DNA of 29,746 nucleotides from Echinostoma caproni. Taxonomy: Eukaryota; Platyhelminthes; Trematoda; Plagiorchiida; Echinostomatidae. The translations under genes and the position numbers were made by a program. Below are positions 21,930 through 29,746 of this stretch, piece after piece (within the stretch, counting starts at the first letter, position 1; each line of letters begins with the position of its first letter). The notes beneath the pieces were generated by a model. The model saw only the letters and a program-made list of their open reading frames with translations, did no database searches and was not told the DNA's origin. The stretch covers positions 11,020 to 40,765 of the forward strand of contig UZAN01039766.1 in the NCBI GenBank assembly GCA_900618425.1, read 5' to 3'.

Positions 21930-22137
21930 TCAACAAGATCGTTCAACGCAAAAAAGCCAGTTAGTAAAACTCCAAGAAGAATTTCGCTTTGGCCTGATTC
22001 TCTACCATCACTTAGGCAGCGTCGAATTCAGAGCTTATCCGCCGCTTATGCTGGCCCCAAAATCATACGACCGATCCGGTTCAGTTATCGATCGATCGGA
22101 TAGTTCAGCCGCAACAAGGGTCCTGGTGCTTACCCAG
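21930..22137 (+). CDS. Possible exon between a strong acceptor and a GTAACC donor
   Basis: A long pyrimidine tract (TTCCTTCTTTTTTCTTTC) ends in CATCCGCAG at 21929. From 21931 one frame stays open for 104 codons to 22242, starting QQDRSTQKSQLVKLQEEFRF. A donor-like CAG then GTAACC lies at 22137/22138, giving a 208-base exon. A second frame is open for about 57 codons and the minus strand also has an open frame, so the choice is uncertain. The peptide is not recognised. The exon lies just after the mariner relic and is richer in GC than its flanks. Splice signals and length argue for it; lack of a known domain argues against. Confidence 0.35.
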
Positions 22138-22242
22138 GTAACCCGAACGAGAAACCACACCATTTTTACAGCCGCAGTCTTAGACAAGCCCAGTGAATTT
22201 CGACTGTACAGCAGGCGTGCCTTCAACACACGGATGGACTAA

Positions 22243-22609
22243 ACGTGACACCAAGAGCTTCACAAAATGTACAAGACGGACCAATCGCACTATCGTACTA
22301 TCAACATAGCAACATGACATTTTAAACAGATATTCGGACATCTTGAACTGAAAAAGGTATAGTTCCAGGTGAAATTAGTGTGGTGATTTCATCCATTGTT
22401 GAAAAGAGAATTTTTGCGGAGCAAATGTATACCGCAATGAGAGATGGAGGGATATATAAATTAACTCAACGATTGATCAGATGTAAGTTATTGTTACAAA
22501 GCTGTTTTGTGAATTCAACGTCCATTATCCCACCAATTAACAAGATAGGATATTAAATACCACTTAAATTATTCTGAAACATTTCCTGTATTTCTCATTT
22601 ATTAAAGAA
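22243..22609. other. No gene recognised
   Basis: AT-rich sequence between the possible exon and the minus-strand LINE relic. The LINE end probably lies near here, but the (GAAACT)n tail seen in other copies is absent. Confidence 0.4.
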
Positions 22610-23860
22610 ACTTATGGTGGGTTAATTTAATTCGTAGAATTGAAACAACTTCACATTTTAGCTCATAGACCGTGGTGTAGGACTGAAATTTTATTTCTGT
22701 AAGACGGGGAAAATAACTGGGGAACAACGAATTAAGATGATGAAAACACACTGATACACAAAGGCAGACATAACTGAATAGGATACACGAAACTGGCTGA
22801 GCTTTCGAATTATAAATGATACAGATCACAGTTTACCTGTGCAGGTGTCAATGCGGGTTTATCGACGAAGATCGCTGTCTATAGTTAAAGCGAAATATTT
22901 GACAGAAGTCAGCTTAGATACATGATCGCTAGTTACCATAGAGGGGTCAATGGGGAATAAAGAGCGTACCGAACTGTCCAAATATCCAACGAATTTGATG
23001 AGGTCTAAAGTTCGCCCATACCATAAGGAGAAGAACTGAATTTGAGAAAGATTATCGATTAAAGAGCTCAGATTGAAGGGAAAACAATTCGTTTGACGCA
23101 GCACAACACCATCGGAATATTTGAAAACACATGCAGGAGGAACACGAGAGATGAAATAAATGTACGTGAAAAATAGGAATGGAGACGGTGAAACTCTTTG
23201 AAGAACTCCGGATTTGTTGACTAAGGGTTTCCAATTCTACTGAGTTATGCTCTATCTGTAAAGTAGTTTGATGGCCAAACTACCGATTTCTTGGCGCCTT
23301 CAAACGATTCCAGTTTTTTAACAACTTTGATCGAGGAATGGAATCAAATGCTGAATAATAATGCTCTATTCTGTAATACACACCAAACAGACTTAATATA
23401 GTTAAAGACTTAATTATTATATGTATAATGATGCAAACTGCATCCCAAGTGAATCTGTAAGGCTTACAAGCAAATTATAATAGATCGTTTGGAATTTTGT
23501 AGACTGCTGAAGGCACTTGACGCCAACCTTTTCAGTCAAGTTAAGGAATGAAGATAGTAACTCTATGTGGCGAAATTCTTTGGAGAGGACAGTACATTTG
23601 AATGCTTTGGGAATTGGTATGATTGTGATGGACTTCCAAAAGTCTGGGTAAGTGAAAGTAAAAAGTGGTTCATTTACTTTGGAAGGGATTGCCCCGACTA
23701 AGGAGGCGGTACCACATTCGAAGTGGGTCAAAGGTAAACCATCCGGGCCTGCAGCACAGGAAGGATTAAAAATATTTGAGAACGGTTTCACATAAAAAAT
23801 ATTTTTCCAGCTCACAAGGTTATTAAATGAAATCTCCTGTCTGAAATTGAAGTTCAAATA
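22610..23860 (-). mobile_element. CR1-like LINE reverse transcriptase relic
   Basis: The minus strand carries RT motifs in order across frames. NPSCAAGPDGLPLTHF (about 23757), YPDFWKSITIIPIPK and SKEFRHIELLS lie in a 146-codon frame ending near 23417. SAFDSIPRSKLL (about 23355-23325) is motif A. KSGVLQRVSPSPFLFF (about 23215-23165) is motif B. FKYSDGVVL (about 23123-23099) is motif C, where the usual ADD catalytic pair reads SDG. TSVKYFALTIDSDLR (about 22910-22866) follows, then IRKLSQFRVSYSV and CSPVIFP, the thumb. Two or more frameshifts and stops separate these blocks, and the endonuclease is missing. The VTSVK..GVTIDS.LR block matches the copy at 4611-4910, so both are probably one family. 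Confidence 0.85.
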
Positions 23861-24576
23861 GCAATAGGAAATGAAGTGGGCGGCTGGACCAAAGCGACGG
23901 TACTGCAGAACTTACAGTAACGATGACGCTAGTGATTACGATGATGACGACTTGTTTGCGGATCATTTTACTCAGGGTTTTAACGCTACCTAGTTAAAGT
24001 ACATAAATGAAAACTTGAGGATGTGATCTGTCAGCGGTTTATGACTAAATCCATTTCTAATTCTCATAGGAAATTGAAATCAATAGCAATTTTCCTCTTT
24101 TTTTGGTTTGGGGGCAAACGGAAGCCTTGCTCACTTGCTTCTCGTTTTGTTCCTACAACAAAAGTGCATTTTACAGTGTGTTGACTGTTTGTTGACACAA
24201 TGACAGCGTGATAAACGATTGGATGTGTTTAAAGCAAAAAATAATATTTTGTTTCGAATTTGACTATTCAACTTCGATTCAACATTTTTTGGCAAACGCA
24301 TTCAGTTTTTTCTGTGTTCAATTTGGAATTGGAAATAAATGGTCGACTATTCTCACAACAATTGTCACTGTGTAAAACGATGACAGTTGGAAACTATATA
24401 GTACCGGATTAGAGATATAGAGCTGCATAGCACAGTTCGGACTGTCCCTGTCTCCCTCTCTCTCTCTGTGATGCGCGCGCTTTTGTCCACGTAAATTGCT
24501 GCACTACAGATTCACATACACTTGCGCGACTGGACATTGAAAACTAGACAAAATCCTCTGGCAAAAATCTACTTAC
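23861..24576. other. No gene recognised; CT repeat and purine/pyrimidine tracts
   Basis: AT-rich DNA with a CT repeat at about 24456-24468 and a CGCGCGC patch next to it. It would be intron if the minus-strand exons proposed at 24577-24821 are real. Confidence 0.4.
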
Positions 24577-24621
24577 CGTTCTATTCTATCTCCACCCGGT
24601 ATTGAAGCCTCCTAGGACGGA
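24577..24621 (-). other. Possible short noncoding exon
   Basis: On the minus strand a very long pyrimidine tract including nine C (24641-24649) ends in CACCCTAG at 24622, and a consensus GTAAGT donor starts at 24576. The 45 bases between have stops in all three frames, so this could only be untranslated. It conflicts with treating the open frame at 24622-24821 as a terminal exon unless splicing is alternative. Confidence 0.2.
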
Positions 24622-24821
24622 CTAGGGTGAAGAGAAGCGCGGGGGGGGGTGAGTGGGAAGAAAACGAACTTCATCGGTAATCCCCCAGGGAGTTTTCTCC
24701 TCGGGACTAACTAATTCGTTGTCAGTCCTCTTCAGTTCGTCCTCATCCGCGTGCCGACGATGGCGCGTTGCTTCATGAGCGCGCAGCAGTTCGTGTGTTG
24801 CCCTCGGGAATGCGAACGTTC
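24622..24821 (-). CDS. Possible coding exon, unrecognised charged protein
   Basis: A 157-codon minus-strand frame covers 25095-24622. Its last 66 codons follow a good acceptor (CTCTTACTTTGTTGTGC..AGCACAG, ending at 24822). They begin TFAFPRATHELLRAHEATRH and have GC-rich, coding-like codon choice. Read instead as unspliced, a Met near 24860 would give a hydrophobic signal-like start (DLIISYFVVLSTGTFAFP) before the same charged region, with HRR and KR pairs. The upstream part of the frame is CT-rich low-complexity sequence and unlikely to be protein. No family is recognised. The frame ends at TAG (24624-24622). Whether it is a secreted peptide, an internal exon or chance cannot be decided here. 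Confidence 0.3.
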
Positions 24822-24920
24822 CTGTGCTAAGCACAACAAAGTAAGAGATAATTAGATCAGGCATTTTCCTGAACGATGATGAAGTTCGTTTTACAACGAA
24901 AGATACCAATGGTTTTGCTG

Positions 24921-25077
24921 GTTGTTGTTGTTGATGATGATGATGGTGATTACGTGAAGTGGATCGAGAAGGGTGTAAAAGAAGCACAAAATGCAGTGGG
25001 AAGATGGGGTGTCTATTAGTCATGACAACGACGACGGCGATAACGAGGAGGAGGAGGCAGAAGAGGAGCAGGATGAA
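24921..25077. repeat. Trinucleotide and purine-rich low-complexity tracts
   Basis: (GTT)4 at 24921-24932 is followed by (GAT)4 at 24933-24944, and a GAGGAG/GCAGAAGAGG tract runs at about 25045-25077. These make long open frames by composition alone on both strands (His/Gln runs on the minus strand) and explain part of the 157-codon frame. Confidence 0.85.
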
Positions 25078-28000
25078 AACGCTTATCACAGCCAAGATGC
25101 GATTCGAACGAGGTACTCGAACTACTAATCAGACCACTTTCAATCAAAATCCAATTCACCAGATGAGTTCAGTCATATTGCTGAAGTTGGACGTAGCTAA
25201 GTAGAGCAGAGGAAATTGGACAAGGAAGAACTAATGCTCATATTGTATGTAGGTATTACGGGTTATGCAAGCAATTCAGTGAGACAGTCTAACGGAAAAG
25301 CATGGTTCACTGGAACTCGATTGTCTTTGATGAACTGCATTCACTGAAAATCAATCAAGGTCAAACCTAAATGTATCGGTAGATGGAAAAGCACATGATT
25401 AATTCATATCATCAAATACACCATATCGTTCGGACCAGTTCACCTTCATATCAAGTTTTGTCATCTAACTTAACAGCAACTCCTAACCAAACAAAAATCA
25501 CGCAACTCACTTGTTCACCACCTTATTCAAATGACTCATTTCAACTCTTATGTTTCTCTGTTTTACATGGTTATAGAAATGTTCGTTTACAGCTGAATGA
25601 GAGCACACGAAACTGATAGCCAATATCTATTCTGCTCACATATATCTTCTTTTATTGATGAAATGGATGAAAAGAAAAAGAATGTTTTGCATATTAATTC
25701 AAATAATTTTAAATTTTTTATCCCACTCATAAAGCGGGAACAGATTTTTGATTATTTGGAGCTTGTGATTTGTGCACCCCGCTTCCTGTTACATCTGAAC
25801 CAGAATAAGTGTTTTGATAAAAGCTGACGTACTTTTATGGTCTTACGATGGCATAGCTTTAATCTCGCTCTCATCCTTAATGTTACCTCTTGAATACATT
25901 TCACGATACCCACCAGACCGTGTTCGGCCTCCATGTTTTCCATCTACGAAATGGTTTATCAATGTTAAAGTGAGTGCCAGGGGGATTTGATATTAACTGT
26001 TCGTCTCGTTGACCGCTGCGCCTTTGAGCGTTCAGAAAACGATCCGAAAAGGTAAAGTGAGTTAACCGCATCAATGCATTCAAGTGTTCAAAGTTGTAAC
26101 CACAGTGCTAAGAACAGTTTGAGGAAGTCATCACCCTGACTGCAAACGCCCTCGACTGGCTACGAAAGGCGCATTGTGGTGGATGATTCTCGTTGAGCGG
26201 TCAATAATGTCGCCATCAGACACAGATGCACACGATTAGGAAAGATGGTTGGATGGTGATCACTGTTTGTGTAATGCGGTTATGCAGGAAGGAATATACT
26301 AATGAGCGATTCAATAAAAATAAAACGTTTTGATGGCACATGATTAGTCTCGTGGTTCGTGTTGCTCTTTAAGTATGCTTTCCGATACTCCTCTGTCCCA
26401 TGCGATGAGAGGGGCAACAGCCACTAAATCCAACTTATACTAACAGGAAGTTTTTCCCGGTTATTTAGATTCCATCACGTATTAGGACGTCGGAAATTGG
26501 TCCTTTTATGCACTTTGTTGAGAGTAGAGACATTGGAAAGCCAAAACATATTCCGCTAAAGCTATCATAATTGTTCGTCGAGGTTGGCTGATTTCAAGCG
26601 AACTACGTGGCATGCAAAGGAGGGTAGTGGTGGTAATCTGCATATCTTCGCATAACTCAAATGGATAACAATCTGAATGCATGCGGTGTAGTTGTACAAA
26701 TAATGAAAGAAAAATAATAAGGGGAGAATTTGAAGCGACCGTACATCAACTAAAATCTCAAAACACAACTTTTGTGTGACGTAAATCACCTTTAAACCGA
26801 AGTAACAACAAATGAGCTTGTTGCGGTTTTTCCAGTCATCAGATATGAACGAATGCAAACCGCACGTGAGATCAGTTAGTGTGAGTGACGGAGGTATTTC
26901 CAACTTATTGATTGTTTTTAAACTCCACATCAAATCTGTCCAGTAGCGGAATCGAAGCTTGCTCCAGAAAAATCGACGAACCGAATCCGTAAAAAATGCA
27001 TTTTTAAACGGAGATCACAAGATTCTTATAAATAGATTTTTGTTTTTGAATAAATGAAATTATCTCATGCTCACCTAGAACTTCCATTCCTTGACGCAAT
27101 GTGAAAGAATGTGGAACGCGAACTGATAAAAGTGGCATTGATCAAAGTGACCCTCCAGCATGTTCATGCTTTGGAAGGAGTCTTCATAAAATTCACAGGT
27201 TATATACATTACTCTAAAGAAAGATTGCACGACCACACCCAGGATTCAATCTGAGCAAGTCGTAAAAATCACATCTTTGTTAGCCGAGTTGTAATGCTAG
27301 AATTTGTGACAAAAACAAGGGTTGGAGTGTGAAGGTGCGGGATGCTAAGGCATTATTACGATGAACGAATAGGGATGGGGCATATGAAAACGAGTACCAG
27401 TTCGAAAATACCTTCTCGCATCTTCGTCCGATCGGAACATGAGTGGGGAAGATAAGCCATTGTGCAGATTGAGTTCATGCCAAGCACTCAAACCTAAAAC
27501 TGTCGAGTTGACGTCGATTCCCTTACCGTGAGTATACACGGTCAACGGCCATCAAATCTCGTATATGTTTATAAGGAATATAAGGAATAAGGAATTTAGT
27601 ACCCACCGCAAAGGCTCACGGTTCTAATGGAGGCAGAGATACAAAAGTGGTATATACTGATGTCCATAATCGAATCCTTCAGGAAACTTCAATCGTAAGC
27701 ATTGCAAATCACGGTTAGGAATCTTGCGAACAGTGAAAGGGTGAATCGGTAATAAACTATTTGCATTACTATTTTCATGAGTGTCATAATGTCTCAAAAG
27801 TCCAAAGCTTCATTCGGAAAGACCTAGTAGTGAGTGCGGCTGAATTCTGCACAGAATCACATATTCCGACCCTGGATAAAACTAATGAGGAAANGAGGAA
27901 ACTTTGAAGACGTTTTCCTAACTGGAAAAGATCTTTTGGGGAGGATAATTGGGTCTTGGTTGAAAATCGATTTTCCCGGAAGTAGTTTCAAGTCAGGTGT

Positions 28001-28264
28001 GCCCAGAATCACTTTTCATCCCGAAAATTTAGAAAAGAGTGTACGAGTATGATTTTACGAGGTACCATTCTAGGTGATGTGCAAATCCACAGTGAGTGTT
28101 CATTTGGAGAGAATAGCAAACTTAGTCCGGAAATTAAACTGCATAATAGTTCAATATCAAAGGTATCCTATTAAACTAAGTGATTCCGAAGCCGCTTGCA
28201 TGTAAGCAGCACATGAGCTGTAGTTTGATTGGAGAAGCGCATGCCAACAAGCCAATAAATCATA
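25078..28264. other. Long stretch without recognised gene
   Basis: No known protein domain, RNA gene or shared repeat was seen. The longest frame is 122 codons on the minus strand (26565-26933) without a motif. A 66-codon minus-strand frame at 27345-27545 is also unrecognised. A short AAGGAATAT/AAGGAATAA repetition lies at about 27572-27596. One N is at 27895. Confidence 0.45.
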
Positions 28265-28546
28265 CTCGGCCCGTAGGCAATGAACTGTCTACGGATAGCA
28301 CAGCTGAGTGCTGCCGAACGCGTCTCCAGGTCGCGGATAGGAGAACGGCCATCTTGGTGGTTGACCGTGAATAGGTGAGGCTACCTTACTGAATAATCGG
28401 TCGCGGACGATCAGCGGCAATGCTAAAGGACGTAGTGGGGTTTTCAGCTGGTAACTGATATCCCGTTCAAATGCCATAAGTGTCTGCTGACAGCATCGCT
28501 ACGTGTACGAATGTGCCCCGCCACCAACTAAGGCAATCACTACTTG

Positions 28547-28564
28547 CCTACTCTTACGAGTAGG
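28547..28564 (+). repeat. Seven-bp hairpin in the RTE leader
   Basis: CCTACTC and GAGTAGG pair perfectly around the loop TTAC. It lies about 220 bases before the endonuclease ATG. A role in the element's RNA is possible but unproven. Confidence 0.6.
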
Positions 28565-28788
28565 ACAACCTCTGAGGAATGTTACCTCACGGACACGTTT
28601 GGAACCCTGGACTGGCGCAGAGCCATCCGAAAGGCGTATGAACCGTTCTAACGGTCACCGGCTACCAACAATTCTACCCTGTTACCCTGCAGGTCGCACT
28701 TAGTTGTGCAAGGGTTAGAGGTGCACCCTCGAACAAAAGCCGAGCGAAGCTGGGAGTATCACTTAGTACCTCATTCCCAGGTTTATTC

Positions 28789-29275
28789 ATGGATCGTCTT
28801 ACAATTGTACATCACTTTTATGCTGTGGTGTTCCCGGGAAGCGACTCGCCCTGCGCTCTCCCAGTGACTGTGGTGACAAATGAGCAAGCTGGGAACCTAA
28901 GCCACCTATGCACCAGATCCAGCATCCATGTAGCCTGCTGGAATGTTAGAACACTGCCAGACACAGGAAATCAGTGTATCACGATGCGATCACTGCACGA
29001 CTACAAGGCAGACATCTGTTGTCTGTCCGAAATCTGACTACCTGACTGTGGCGCAAAACTAATCAACGTACCACATAGCAACGCAACCTACCGGCTATAC
29101 CACAGCGGCCCAACTGAAAACTCCGGTTTGCACGGCCTAGCAATCGCCGTGAGCTGCCGGGCCTACAATGCCATGATCTCCTGGGAACCAATCTCTCCCA
29201 GGATTGCATAGTGCGCTTCAGAGGAAAGCCTTTTAACCTGACTGTCATCGCTATATATGCTCCAACGTTACATAT
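28789..29275 (+). pseudogene. RTE endonuclease, N-terminal half, with nonsense and frameshift
   Basis: The frame starts at the ATG at 28789. SIHVACWNVRTLPDTG carries the Asn of the active site, and ADICCLSEI the catalytic Glu. A TGA at 29035-29037 follows where the family has Arg; CGA to TGA by loss of a CpG is the simple explanation. The same frame then continues LPDCGAKLINV, LYHSGPTENSGLHG and ISWEPIS. A one-base shift near 29205-29210 leads to VRFRGKPFNLTVIAIYAPT. The second half of the domain (GDFN and SDH blocks) is missing. Confidence 0.85.
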
Positions 29276-29389
29276 GCTGCTTCAAGATCCACCTGACTAC
29301 TCGCCGGATTACTCGTCTCCTGGGCAATCCAACTTCGCGCTCTTGGAACGACCTGAGAGAAGGCAGGTGCTGCTGTAAGCAACCGCTTC

Positions 29390-29728
29390 CAACATAGCCA
29401 AAACTTTCTCTGCTGAATCAACTATCGACGCACAGTGGTCTACACTGAAAATGTCCATCAGAGAAGCGGCGCTGGGGTTATAAGGTGAGAATCTTCTCCA
29501 CAAAGGAGACTGGATCTCCAAGCATACAATGCAGTTGTCCGCAAAGGCAACAGATGCGCGGTTGGTCAATTCTCCTGAATTTTGTATTCGCCGTCGCCAG
29601 GCCATACGCTCCGCCAAGAGTGACCGTAAGCAATACTGGAAGACGATTGCAGTCAGCATGGAGGCTGCAACGGTCGCAGCGGACTTTGGAAAGCTATTCC
29701 GTCTAATCCGTGTCGCAGTAGGAAAGAG
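29390..29728 (+). pseudogene. RTE linker between endonuclease and RT
   Basis: One frame reads AQWSTLKMSIREAALGL, a TAA near 29479, then GDWISKHTMQLSAKATDARL, RRRQAIRSAKSDRKQYWKTI, MEAATVAADFGKLFRLIR and a TAG near 29728. The RR...RSAK.DR..YW, ME.A...GD..KLF.LIR pattern is the basic helical linker that joins endonuclease to RT in RTE elements. It is joined to the YAPT block of the endonuclease by a deletion of roughly 100 or more codons. Confidence 0.75.
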
Positions 29729-29746
29729 GTAGACATCGGAACCACT

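Larger units (their letters stand above)
28265..29746 (+). mobile_element. RTE-clade LINE relic, leader to endonuclease/RT linker, running off the window
   Basis: A GC-richer block. The first 520 bases are a leader, whose part at 28637-28740 recurs in diverged form at 5488-5595. It is followed by an APE-type endonuclease start, a deletion, and then the basic linker before the RT. The RT itself would lie beyond 29746. The wording of the endonuclease (ACWNVRTLPDTG, LYHSGPTENSGLHG) is that of RTE-type elements common in trematodes and often misannotated after craniofacial development protein 2. The 5' limit is set where GC and leader-like sequence begin and may be off by 100 bases. Stops and frameshifts make it a dead copy. 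Confidence 0.8.

Noticed and set aside
24622..25095. Whole 157-codon minus-strand frame as one protein
   Set aside because: Its first half comes from CT-rich and trinucleotide tracts (His/Gln and Leu/Val runs); only the part after 24822 looks coding.
29309..29659. 116-codon minus-strand open frame at the window end
   Set aside because: Antisense shadow of the RTE linker on the plus strand.

Overview
The window looks like eukaryotic, repeat-rich, gene-poor DNA from a flatworm, most likely a digenean trematode. This rests on the mixture of mobile-element relics (RTE-type and CR1/Jockey-like LINEs, a Penelope-like element, a mariner-type transposase, a tRNA-like SINE candidate), GT-AG splice signals, long stretches without coding signal and three single N calls typical of a draft assembly. 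Species cannot be named from sequence alone. There is no bacterial gene organisation, CRISPR array or operon.

One host gene is recognised with confidence: a single coding exon on the minus strand (6616-7253) of a ZFYVE1/DFCP1-type double-FYVE protein. It encodes the linker before the first FYVE finger and nearly all of that finger. It is bounded by a strong 3' splice site and a GTGAGT donor, so the gene continues on both sides through introns; no other ZFYVE1 exon was recognised here. The finger is interrupted by about 113 extra residues between its first and second zinc-ligand pairs. That segment can be described as a 327-base in-frame GT..AG unit, so it is either a lineage-specific disordered insertion or an exitron.

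Layout. 1-3510: nothing recognised. 3520-3776(-3898): GIY-YIG end of a Penelope-like element. 4611-4910: 3' end of a CR1-like LINE. 5488-5595: diverged RTE 5' leader. 5909-6070: tRNA-like SINE candidate. 6616-7253: ZFYVE1 exon. 8394-8500 and 9028-9200: two more 3' ends of the CR1-like LINE, minus strand. 10178-10332: possible exon. 10333-16690: no gene seen, simple repeats near 15.0-15.2 kb. 16700-18160: decayed minus-strand LINE with endonuclease, linker and RT scraps. 18161-20740: nothing recognised. 20750-21190: minus-strand LINE endonuclease relic. 21218-21861: mariner-type transposase relic. 21930-22137: possible exon. 22610-23860: minus-strand CR1-like RT relic. 24577-24821: possible minus-strand exons. 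25078-28264: nothing recognised. 28265-29746: RTE-clade LINE relic running off the window end.

The mobile elements are all broken: frameshifts, premature stops, lost catalytic residues and internal deletions. They do not form a working system. Because the ZFYVE1 exon has neither its upstream nor its downstream neighbour in view, much of the window may be intron of that gene. No convincing new biological system was found; the most interesting item is the interrupted FYVE finger.
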